Assembly (NCBI GenBank): GCA_030762175.1
Contig: CM060833.1
Location: 162,690,001-162,754,000 of the forward strand
Reading direction: 5' to 3'
DNA from: Metallyticus violacea
Taxonomy: Eukaryota; Arthropoda; Insecta; Mantodea; Metallyticidae
DNA: 64,000 bases
Shown: piece by piece, positions 54,971 through 64,000 of the stretch
Layout: the number at the start of each line of letters is the position of its first letter
Position numbering within the stretch: the stretch's first letter is position 1
Notes under the pieces: generated by a model
Databases searched by the model: none
What the model saw: only the letters and a program-made list of their open reading frames with translations
Told to the model about the DNA's origin: nothing
Translations under genes and position numbers: made by a program

Positions 54971-57145
54971 TACTTCTAAATGTATATAAAAATAATTTTA
55001 AGATAAGATAGAAAATTTTTTTCAAGCGAATGGATCCATTTTCTCTATAGGTGTGAGTTAAAAAAATATATTTTTAAAATTTTACGTTATCATAATACAA
55101 GTCTTTTGTAGATAACGGAAGCAAATTAAATAATACAGTAGTTGTATATTAAACATTTTCGTTCTATGTAAGTCATCTATGAAACGTGTTACTGACATTG
55201 ATGTCTGATTTTTTTAATGAATATTTCGAACTTTTCTGCTGCAAATATCAGCACAGCTAAAATATACTTGCATGTTAGTGGTATAATTTCCAATCTTTGG
55301 AAAAGTGGTTAATAGTAACTTGTGTATTTTGCTCCTAACATTATTGCTGTCTCGTTTTCTGTAATATAAATATCCTCTTAAGACATAAGGAAATTAATAT
55401 GTTCATGTGTTATTAAAGAATGAAAGTAGGCATAATAACTTGTTTTTAAGATGATCTAATTGAAGAGCACGCAATTAACGCGGTCTTTCCCATTCACATA
55501 TGATCACTAATAAGATAACTTTTTTGTGTTGGAGATGAAGTTATTATTTGTCTTCATATTAAATATTTAGATTTTCTCTGTTTCAATTTTTTATTTTACA
55601 ATTTGTAAATTTAATTTTTTAAAAATATATACAATTTTGCTACTAATCAAACAAATTATTTAACGTACAAAATATTTTATTAGACAAACCTGACAAACTG
55701 TTAATCTGAGATTCTTTACTGACAGTACATCTGTCATAAGCAAAGAGTACTGGAAAAGAATTTTTGTTTATGTTCAATGGAAGATTTTAAAATATATTAA
55801 AAACAAGAGTGGTCTCAAAATCGAACTCTTTGCTTAATTTCGCACCATTCTAACGCTATGCTTATCGAATAAATTTATTGGACCTTTCTGTTTTCTATTT
55901 CATAAATAAGATACAAGTAAATCATTGATAACATGTGTCGTCTATACAACAAAAGCATAACTTTGAAAGAAGTATGTTATGATTCACGAAGTTAAAAGCT
56001 TTTAAGAAGTCACTAAAATGTCTTCCATCAAGATGTGTGAGAACCTCATTGGGATGAGAAAGGTTGCATTATTGATGGATACATTTTTTTCATAAACCCA
56101 AATTGTTGACTGACTAATATATTAATTGTGTATAGATTGTGCTATATTCTTTTCAACATTGTTTTTTCAAATACTTGAATAATGAAACAGGCCTATATTT
56201 TTATGAAAAACTTTTTTTTTTTACTCTGCTTATGCTAAAATGACCAAATAAAAATATTATCATATTAATTTGATATTGAGAAAACAAATTTAAATATATA
56301 AATTAACAATAATTATAAAAGAAGTAAAGGATAAACCACTAAGAAAAAGTCACAGTAATATTGAGGTTCACTGTAGTGCAAGAAAACTACCCACATACGC
56401 GATCTATGGCCCGGCTATAAACGGAACGCATGGTATTAGATGTTGAATGGTTGAGATACGTTTTTACAAATTGATAGTTTCTTCATAAGGGACTCAATAT
56501 TACGCATTTCCACATCTTCTGAGCTGCAAGAAGAGCGCACTCCTTTTGGTTACATTTGTTTTTGGCAGGAAGGGACTGCCTCTGTCTTTTCTAAATGAGA
56601 AATTCTTCATTACGCTGATTTTTAATTCTTGACTCATTACTTCAATTTTCGGTTGCAAAATTACTTTTTCTTTATATCCTCTACTTTGAGAATTAATTGC
56701 CTGTTTACACAAGGGCGGATATGCTTGTTACTCTTCTATTTTAAAACTTGCTTTACTCTCTGTTTTTGGTTGTATTTTTTAGTTAGATTCAAACGACGCA
56801 CTATATCCTTTCTCAGCTTGTGTTGTTTATTTAACCCAGTAACTCAATTTATGTTCACAAACAATTCCAGTGAAATGCAAGGAACATCGATGGAGAATTA
56901 GTGCCCTCTTACCCAAATGTACCCACTTTTTTGCATTTCCCCGCAGTACATATTCCCATCTCCTCTTACATATAGCAAAAGATACCTTAAAGGCATTTTG
57001 TAGCAACCGCAGAGGGAGATGCGACTAAGTAAAAACAAATTAGGAGTGAACGGCAGTATTGACTTTCCTACAGTGTTGTCATTCACCCTCTTATTCTGTA
57101 AACTGCTTTTCCGAATAGTGACGCGGATTATTCACAATTCCTTTC
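54971..57145. other. No recognised gene, about 2.2 kb
   Basis: AT-rich, with T and A runs. ORFs of 60-90 codons near 56500-57086 have no domains. Confidence 0.45.
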
Positions 57146-57171
57146 TTATGATCTTATGATCTTATGATCTG
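57146..57171. repeat. Short tandem repeat, 9-bp unit
   Basis: CTTATGATC-type unit repeated three times (TCTTATGATCTTATGATCTT...). Confidence 0.9.
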
Positions 57172-57192
57172 CATAATGGCATACACTTAAAA

Positions 57193-57416
57193 GACCGCCA
57201 AGGGTGGCCGAGGTCGTTAAGGCGCGGACTCGTGAGCGGGAGTTGTGGGGTTCGAATCCCGCCCGGACCGTCCTCCCTGACTGAGGTTTTTTCCAGGTTT
57301 TCCTCAGTCCTAACTGGTAAATGCCTGGGAGGTACCCTAAATTTAGGCCTGGAACCATCCTTTCTTTAAAACTAAATCCTTTCCCAATATATCACCCGTG
57401 TCCATCGCCTATGGTG
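57193..57416 (+). mobile_element. SINE-A copy 10, 3'-truncated
   Basis: Head ACCGCCAAGGGTGGCCGAGG, B box GGTTCGAATCCCGCC, and body through CCATCGCCTATGGTG. The final GCCTCAGTAGTAAAAACGGG/CGTTAAAC tail is missing, which is unusual because SINEs normally lose the 5' end. Confidence 0.9.
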
Positions 57417-58453
57417 GAAAATATAAGCATGTATTAGTTTTGATACCCCTCTTCCTTCAGACATTGCTTTTGTTACCAAACTATTTGACACACCAGTAGG
57501 CACCGTGGAGTCATTTCTTTAAATGTCGAGGCAGGGGCAATTAAAACAATTATAATAATTCACAAGTGACGTTTCTTTTCACTCAGATGACTGTATTCTA
57601 AACAATAGCATAAGCAGCCGAAGAGGACAAAAGGGTCAAATTCCTGGTACCCTCTGCAGGAAGCGTGCTCTAAAATATTTATTTTATACCATGCTACATT
57701 CCTTTTCATTGTAAATTAGCAATTCCCGTAATTATAAAAGACAAATAAAGCAATGGATGATATAAATATGGCAACAAACACATTCCTCCTCCGAGACACA
57801 AACACTTCCAACCTGGAACTCAATAGAAATGATGACATTATAAGATTGGTCTAGGCGCCAGGAATGTTGCTCAGTAGCAGATATCCGCTTATGTAATACC
57901 ATTATATAATAGATTCCAAGAAGAAGACTACTTAGCCCCAGAGCAGCCATTTTCAACATCCAGTGCGATTGGAGAGCGGATCACCCCGTTCCACTTGTTA
58001 GATAGTTGACCCGCCTTGATATACTTTGCTTACCAACATCCTTCAATATCTGCGCTGCAGTAGAAGGCTCTTAGTTTATGAAAACGGAATAAAGCAATTT
58101 AAAACTACATATTAGGCCTTGAAAGAAAAAAAAATATATAATAGACCTAAGACTTTCCTAAAGTAACTCAGATTTCAACATGTTTCCTGTATAATGAAAC
58201 TTAGAAATAGCTGACACATGAAGCAACCCTACATTTTATCCAGCTTTTTGGTGTTTCTCTGTTTCTTATGTTTACCTTCTGTTTCTCTGAATCACATTTA
58301 TGTGTAATTTTATTCCTGAGCAAGGTTTCAATATTTTCTTCGAAAGATAAGCACCGAGTCTTTAGAAGATATAGCAGGTGATCACAGCCATGCTGTTTCT
58401 AACGTAATTCATTTTGGAGAAACTTTCATCGCACTTGCCCAGCTGTGTTCATA
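57417..58453. other. No recognised gene
   Basis: A 75-codon minus frame (57732-57959) with a hydrophobic start (ALGLSSLLLGIYYIMVL) could be a signal or membrane segment, but it is isolated and unrecognised. Confidence 0.4.
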
Positions 58454-58625
58454 TAATAAAGCGCAGTACAGCAATAAGAAGCAAAGCAGGTCAGCTGTAC
58501 TAGAGTAATGAAGTGTAACATAGCCAGACGTAACAAAGTAAGGCAGGTGTGTATAACATATATCTTACTCAACTCTTAGTAATAAAGTGTAATGTAGCAA
58601 GACGCAGCAAAGAGTAGCAAATTTA
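58454..58625. repeat. Degenerate short repeat, three units
   Basis: TAATAAAGCGCAGTACAGCA (58454), TAATGAAGTGTAACATAGCC (58506) and TAATAAAGTGTAATGTAGCA (58581) begin three related ~45-bp segments rich in AGCAA/CAAAG motifs. Spacing is irregular. Confidence 0.45.
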
Positions 58626-59032
58626 ACCAAAGTCCACTTTACTCAGCAGTATTATAATTGTTCCACAGAAACACCTTACTCAGGATCGTAAAAATAGATG
58701 GCAATTGTCTGCTGGCGGACAGTCAGCACAAACATCATCGTCCGGGGCCGTTACAGTACATAAACATTGACAAACTCTCAATCTGGGAAATTTATCTTGG
58801 GCAAATACTTAAATAATTCTGAACCAAGCCTTTCGTAACATATCAAAGCCGAAGAATTCTGCAAAGAGAGTGATTCTGTGTACAGCTATGTCATGCGTTA
58901 TTATTGCATGGAAACCTAGGAGGATTGTTCAATGTTCCGTTGTTTTTACTGGAGCAAATAGTCTACGAAAGTGTCATACAATACTCCTATAATTGAGAGA
59001 AAGAAGGCTTTCACGGCCGGAATCATAAATGT

Positions 59033-59673
59033 GTCACAATTTTATTCCCGGTTGTTGTGCCGTGGTCTGCTGGAGATGAGAGTTTCAGACGTTTCGTCCG
59101 CAGCTACGGCGGACATCTACGGTGGCGTGGACGAAGTCTCCTTGGAGAAGGTATCACTGCGTCTGAAGTGTTGGCTGTCAGAGTCGCATAGAGCACTGGT
59201 AGTATAAATGTAGTGACGCTAACAGTCAATACTTCAGTTTGATTAATTTTCTTTATTTACGGACGCTTTTTAACATCTCAGGTCATCAGCGTCCCTTTCA
59301 ATTCAGGGCGTGAAACGGCCGACACATTTTGCCCCAAAATTTCTTTTTTCAGGCTTGAGGCTCTTTTTCCTGCCGTAAATGTACGATACGGGACCCACGG
59401 CTTTACTTCCCTTCCGAAGGAAGCCATACTTAGGATTTTTACGCTCGAAAAAATCCATCGATCCTGGCCGGGTTTGAACCCGCGATCTTGGGTTTAGGAG
59501 GCAAGCATGGTTACCACTATACCACCAGAACCGACCAACACTTCAGAAGCAGTTATACCTTCTCCTCCGAGGAGACTTCGCTCACACCACCGAAGATGTC
59601 CGCCGTAGTTGCGGACGAAAGATCTGGAATTCTATCTCCAGCAGACCACGGCACAACTCGGAAGAAAATTGTG
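59033..59673. repeat. Foldback palindrome split by a SINE
   Basis: The left arm (59033-59182) and the right arm (59216-59237 plus 59547-59673) are reverse complements. Shared blocks are TGCCGTGGTCTGCTGGAGAT, TTTCGTCCGC.ACTACGGCGG, ACATCT.CGGTGG, GAAGTCTCCT and CTGAAGT.TTG.CTGT.AG. Without the SINE the loop would be only about 33 bases, with arms of about 150 bp. Confidence 0.82.
59238..59535 (-). mobile_element. SINE-B copy 6, inserted in a foldback arm
   Basis: Full length on the minus strand, with head GGTTCTGGTGGTATAGTGGT at the 59535 side and B box GGTTCAAACCCGGCCAGGAT. Target duplication CAATACTTCAG (59227-59237) and CAACACTTCAG (59536-59546), one change. Confidence 0.94.
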
Positions 59674-60578
59674 GTTAAATCTCCTATAGTTATTTTGTAT
59701 TTTTCTACCATTCATCCTTTCCCTAGCCTCAGTTTTGCCATTAATGTGTTTAAAGCATCTATTACACAAACGACATGTATGTTTCAGCACAAAAACTTTA
59801 TTTTCTAAATATATTTATACATAAAATGTTGTAACTTGATCATTATATTTATTTAAAATTTAGAAAGGGATTATATTTACTTCTTACTAGTACTTACATG
59901 AAGATTTAATTTATGTGGATTGAATTTCAAAAGTTTAGTAGCAAATTTAAATTCCTGGGGTATTTTAGTTATGCATAATTATAGAAAATAAAACTGTTTC
60001 ATTATTACACAAAAAAGATGAAAAAAAAACTGTAATTGACAGCTTTATTTAGAAATTAGTAGAATATTTCTATGCTGACTGTATACAGACTACATTTTAT
60101 TTTTCAAAACGGTTATTTCGGCATTTAAGAAGAAAATAATACATTTAACAATGACCTATGACGATGGTAACAATGACAAACAATTAAAACATTTACTTAA
60201 TTCAATCTGAATTCATTACTAATGCATAACCTCATGAAACCCCAATTTTCGGAGACCCTGTACTATGTAGGCATCAGGGGTCTCTCTCCTGCTTGTTCAA
60301 AGTTTCAAGTAAACAACAAAACTCTGAGTATCAGCACAGACAAGTACCGCCTCCTCATGCTTTGTTCTAGAAACAATACAACATCAGCAAGTTATTGTTG
60401 TAGTCCCAACATCTGGTGCATTACGCTTTTTAGAAATACAGTAAACCGTAAACAGCACTAACATTAGTTAAAATTAACCATCCATCTTTTAATTGGGTAG
60501 AAAGAACAGATAAAAATGGTTGCTAGACTCTTGAGATGTTTTATACAATTAGACACAGAGATCACAAACTTCATTAGG
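59674..60578. other. No recognised gene
   Basis: AT-rich, with ORFs of 79-89 codons near 60222-60785 that lack domains; the latter overlaps mariner M5. Confidence 0.45.
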
Positions 60579-60580
60579 TA

Positions 60581-61845
60581 CGAAGGTAGGACCATAAGTT
60601 TCCGGCCTAACTATTCTAGGTATGATAAAGACAAAAACTATATTTCACTCTTCAATATAGTTACTCTTTATTGCAATACACTTCTCACATCTTTGAATTA
60701 TCCTTTCAATACCCTCAAAAATAATCAGAAAAATGGTCTGCAAAATGGGCATAAACAGCATTCATCACTTCTTCGTCACACTTAAATTTCCTTCCTCGAA
60801 GTTCCTTCTTCAGTTTTGAGAAGAGGAAATAGTCACTGGGAGCTAGATCTGGGCTGTAGTTGGATGATCGATGTCCTTGAAGCCACATTTCTTCACAGTT
60901 TCCTTTGCAACCAGAGCTGTGTGCACAGGTGCGTTGTTGTGAAGAAGGCATACACCACCATTCAGTTTATCTCTCCTTTTCTCTTTGATAGAAGCACATA
61001 GTCTGTGCAGTAGGCTAGCATAGTACTCCCCATATACTGTGGTGTTCCTCTCCTTGAAGTCAATGAAGAGTATTTCTTCACATTGCCAAAAGATTGTGGC
61101 CATGATCTTGTTGATTGACTGACTGACCTTGGCCTTTATAGGCAGTGCTTCGCCAGGTTTACGCCACTCCATTGATTCTCTTTTGGACAAGGGAACATAA
61201 GAGAGGACCATAGTTTCACCTCCTGTAACAATGGTTTATAGAAATTCTCTCTCGTTGGCACGGCAGAGCTCCAAAAATGCCTGACAACAGACGGCTAGTT
61301 GCTGCTTTTGGACTGAGGAAAGAGGTCTAGGCACCCATCTTGCACTAACCTTATTCATGTTTAAATGTTCATGAATAATTCAAAGGACTGTTGTTTTAGA
61401 AATGCGCAACCTTGCTGCTATTTCTGTAACGTTGAGCCCCGATCTTCCATCATTTCTCCTTCCATAAGGGCGATGTTTTCAGGAGTGAGCACCTGCAAGG
61501 GCCGACCTGCACGCTCTTCGTCTTCAATGCTTTCTCGACCCATTCTTTTACGGTAGAATATGAGGAGGATGCTTCCCCATATACACCGTCCAATCGCTGT
61601 TTAATTTCATTTGAAGACCTTCTTTTGCAAAGATCATAATAACAGCTCGAAACTCCATTTTGAACATGCCACAATCTTCCAAACATAGCTTTCTTTATAC
61701 AACTATATCTGAACAACTGAACACAGTGGAGTGGAAGTTACAGTTGCGATTATTTACTTAATAGATAAGGTATGACACCAGATAAGGCTTTTGTGAGGGC
61801 AATAATCCTAATCGGCGAGGCCGGAAACTTATGGACCTGCCCTCG
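60581..61845 (-). mobile_element. mariner copy M5, both ends intact
   Basis: 1265 bp. The left end is CGAAGGTAGGACCATAAGTT. The reverse complement of the right end is CGAGGGCAGGTCCATAAGTT. TA flanks both sides (60579-60580 and 61846-61847). Transcription runs on the minus strand. Confidence 0.95.
60645..61658 (-). pseudogene. mariner DD34D transposase, copy M5
   Basis: The region from the ATG (complement of 61656-61658) to a TGA (60645-60647) is 1014 bp, the length of a complete ~338-codon gene. Frameshifts nevertheless break it into pieces, such as a long open block 60843-61211. The N-terminal part reads KQRLDGVYGEASSSYSTVKE. The first catalytic Asp is changed to Gly (TGGET; codon complement of 61218-61220), and the second to Asn (HNNAP; codon complement of 60936-60938). 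The third is kept in SDYFLF. The enzyme would be inactive even if the frame were whole. Confidence 0.92.
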
Positions 61846-61847
61846 TA

Positions 61848-62904
61848 TGTGATGCATTTTACTGTCGATAAACAGAAAATAATTATAATAATAGTAATAA
61901 TAAAAATAAACATAATGGGTTAAAGTGACTTTCCGAACTAGTCCTTTGGTCATATGGTAGACCGAAGTTCATCCACAATTCAACTGCAAGTGTAACAGCT
62001 GATTCTTGTTTTTCGCATTCCTATTCCATTAAGCCTTTCTAAACTTTTATAAGAAAAGGTGATTTTTAAAATATTTTTTGTGTTTTTTGTCTTACTTAAA
62101 AATAATGGTGCAAAAACCGAGATATAATATATTTTTAAAATTTTTTGCAGATTTTTAATTATTTTGTGCCTTTTGCCCTAACATGTAAAAACCTTTTATG
62201 TCTTATTACACTGCTCTGATGGTCTATTTCAATATTGATGGCGTTAACTCTTGCCATATTCGTTTATCATAACCAAATATAAGTATGTTATTTTTAATTT
62301 AATAATTTGTTAACATTCATTTTAAAATTGGAAACTCCTACTTCATTTATAACGCAATGGTTGACAGAGTATTTCCTAATTTTTTTTTAGCATCTTCAGG
62401 TTAAATTTCGTTTATTAATCCCCAAGCACAACTCACTCCATTTCTCGGTTTGTCATTTGTTTTACTCTGCTGTTCAGTTGCAGAATCAAGTTTGGAACCT
62501 TGCTGTATCTTATGTACATTTTTTCTTTTCCTTTGCTGCCTTTAGAGTTTCTGCAGTCAGTCACTCAGATTTCTTATTACCTTTCCTCTTTTCACAGGCA
62601 AGTACCTCGTTTGCTGCTTTCATGCACTAACTGCTTTATATACCCTTTGGGAAAGCTCAATGTCTGTATCAACAGAGAAAAATGAGGTAAGCCTCAAATC
62701 TTTAGAATGGCAAAAAGAGTACTGTTATAATTAAAGTTGTAAATTTGCCATTTTTGCATAATACATTTCTTTACAAAAATTTACTCTGTTTAGTAAAAGG
62801 TCCATTAAAGTTCTTTAGGATTGTGAGAGCTTAAAATTGCCTATATATGTCATAAGTGCCTATTACTGCAATAGAAGCCTATAAATGCCTTTTTTATATT
62901 TTTT
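61848..62904. other. No recognised gene
   Basis: AT-rich. An imperfect AAT/AAAT stretch (61874-61912) may be a decayed microsatellite. Nothing else supported. Confidence 0.5.
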
Positions 62905-63185
62905 CACCGCCACGGGTGGCCGAGGTCATTAAGGCGCGGACTTGTGAGCGGGAGGTCTGAGGTTCGATTCCCACCAGGACCGTCCTCCCTGACTGACGTT
63001 TTTTTCAGATTTTCCTCAGTCCCCATAACTGGGAAATGCCGGGGAAGTACCCTAAACTCAGACCTGGAACGTTTCCTTCCTTAAAAAAAATATTTTCCCA
63101 ATTTATCATTTCATCTCATGTATTATCAGTGTCCACCACCTGTGGTGCCTCAGTAGTTAAAATGGGCGTTAAACTCTATTTAAAA
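62905..63185 (+). mobile_element. SINE-A copy 11, full length
   Basis: Complete: CACCGCCACGGGTGGCCGAG, B box GGTTCGATTCCCACC, body, and tail GGGCGTTAAACTCTATTTAAAA. The target duplication is unclear. Confidence 0.94.
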
Positions 63186-63492
63186 GATGGCCTTTTTGGT
63201 ATTACGTTTTCAAAGTTTTAAAACGACGCCTTCCTTCATTCCATTGCCACAGAATGAACTGGAAAAAACAAAAACAAATATAATTGAAGAAACGTTTTAA
63301 TTGGTGGGTGGAATCTTTGGTAATGAAAACTGCGCCATAGTTTGAGAATGTGGCATTACTGCTCTCTTGCAGACGTGTTTAACATTGCAGTTCGTTGTTG
63401 TTACACCATTTGTAACAAGCGAGTTTGGAGATCTTTGATTCATGATGTGAATTCTAGAGATCTACATTAAGTTAAAATAATGCCAAAGGAAA

Positions 63493-63496
<4 letters not shown>
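63186..63496. other. No recognised gene
   Basis: About 0.3 kb between two SINEs. Nothing supportable. Confidence 0.5.
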
Positions 63497-63527
<31 letters not shown>

Positions 63528-63720
63528 TTTAACGTCCCTAATAACAAAGGAAATTTAAAGAGGCAATGAATAAACGTTTGATGAAATGTGGGCGGAGTTC
63601 TTAAAATATCTGGCATCTATCTTTCAGAGCAAGAGAAACCTCCGGAAAAAACTTACGCAATCAATTGGCATTCCGGATTTGCAAGCAGACACGCTGACCA
63701 CAGCACCACATGGCGAGCTT
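63497..63720 (-). mobile_element. Probable third SINE family (SINE-C)
   Basis: Minus strand: a tRNA-like A-box segment TGGTGCTGTGGTCAGCGTGT at about 63690-63712, a ~180-bp body, then GGGACGTTAAACTT and a poly-A tail (T run 63497-63524). The tail motif resembles the GGGCGTTAAAC tail of SINE-A. No clear B box was found, and only one copy is in the window. Confidence 0.45.
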
Positions 63721-63789
63721 GTACGTTTGCGCTTCTGTAATCTTCTGTTTGCGACAGAAACGGACGTGCCACTGATGAAATGCGCTCTA

Positions 63790-63945
63790 CTGTTTCCTCG
63801 CGGATCGAATCCCGGCCAGGATCGATGGTTACCATCAAGGGCGAAAGAAAACGAGCAAAATTTGTCAGCCGTTTCACGCCCTGAATTGTATGGAGCGCTG
63901 ACGATCTGAGATGTTAAAGAGCTTCCATAAATAAATAAAATCAAC
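63790..63945 (+). mobile_element. SINE-B copy 7, rearranged
   Basis: A B-box segment (GGATCGAATCCCGGCCAGGA) and the tail half (GAGCAAAATTTGTCAGCCGT, TTTCACGCCCTGAATTG, GATGTTAAAGAGCTTCCATA) are joined by an internal deletion of about 110 bp. The usual tRNA-like head is not seen. Confidence 0.82.
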
Positions 63946-64000
63946 AACAACAGCAAATCCTCATTTGTGTTTCGACATCCAGTGCTTTTATATTTGCAAG

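Overview
The window is AT-rich nuclear DNA from an animal, most likely an insect with a large repeat-rich genome. No bacterial or organellar gene organisation is visible. The evidence is tRNA-derived SINEs with target-site duplications, mariner/Tc1/IS630 DNA transposons flanked by TA, LTR and non-LTR retroelement pieces, long AAT/ACT microsatellites, and no long host ORF. The species cannot be fixed from the sequence. No complete host gene, rRNA gene or functional tRNA gene was found.

Layout. 1-4.5 kb: a partial LTR retrotransposon on the minus strand (LTR 3829-4474, leader, then a coiled-coil gag-like pseudogene running to 1991), next to a degenerate ~125-bp tandem array (1298-1808). 5-12 kb: a microsatellite, two decayed transposase copies (about 6.15-6.56 and 7.35-8.45 kb) and SINE-A copies. 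13-16.6 kb: mariner copy M1 carrying a nested SINE-B, a SINE/transposon junction and a SINE inserted in an older SINE. 20-24.7 kb: mariner fragment M2, a Tc1/IS630-type 5' end and the C-terminal part of a non-LTR reverse transcriptase. 26.3-29 kb: mariner M3 and a SINE-A inside a transposon end. 30.4-33 kb: a GC-rich hairpin and a 2-kb inverted repeat with two SINE insertions. 33-37.4 kb: mostly unassigned sequence with a 143-bp tandem duplication. 37.4-39.3 kb: SINEs, compound microsatellites, a hAT-like end and a mariner-type C terminus. 40-43 kb: mariner M4 and a second element with intact ends and unusual catalytic spacing. 44.3-48 kb: an internally deleted transposon, SINE-A, and a second copy of the same LTR element in opposite orientation. 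50-54 kb: a mariner 3' end, a Tc1-like remnant and two SINE-B copies. 54.7-64 kb: SINEs, a foldback palindrome split by a SINE, mariner M5 and a third SINE family.

The elements relate as parasites and hosts of insertion rather than as a pathway. The mariner family (five copies) is DD34D. Every copy is broken by frameshifts, stops, a deletion or loss of catalytic Asp residues, so none here looks autonomous. SINE-A (tRNA-Ser-like head) and SINE-B (tRNA-Glu/Gly-like head) show 8-13 bp target-site duplications and 5' truncations. That fits LINE-driven retroposition, although the only LINE piece here is a C-terminal remnant. Nested insertions give a relative order: mariner, foldback and Tc1-like copies are older than the SINEs inside them.

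The best candidates for something new are the DDxD element at 41730-43032 with 47 residues between its last two catalytic positions, the large inverted repeat at 30.9-32.9 kb, the foldback at 59.0-59.7 kb and the deletion-derivative transposon at 44.6-45.3 kb. No new defence or metabolic system was found.
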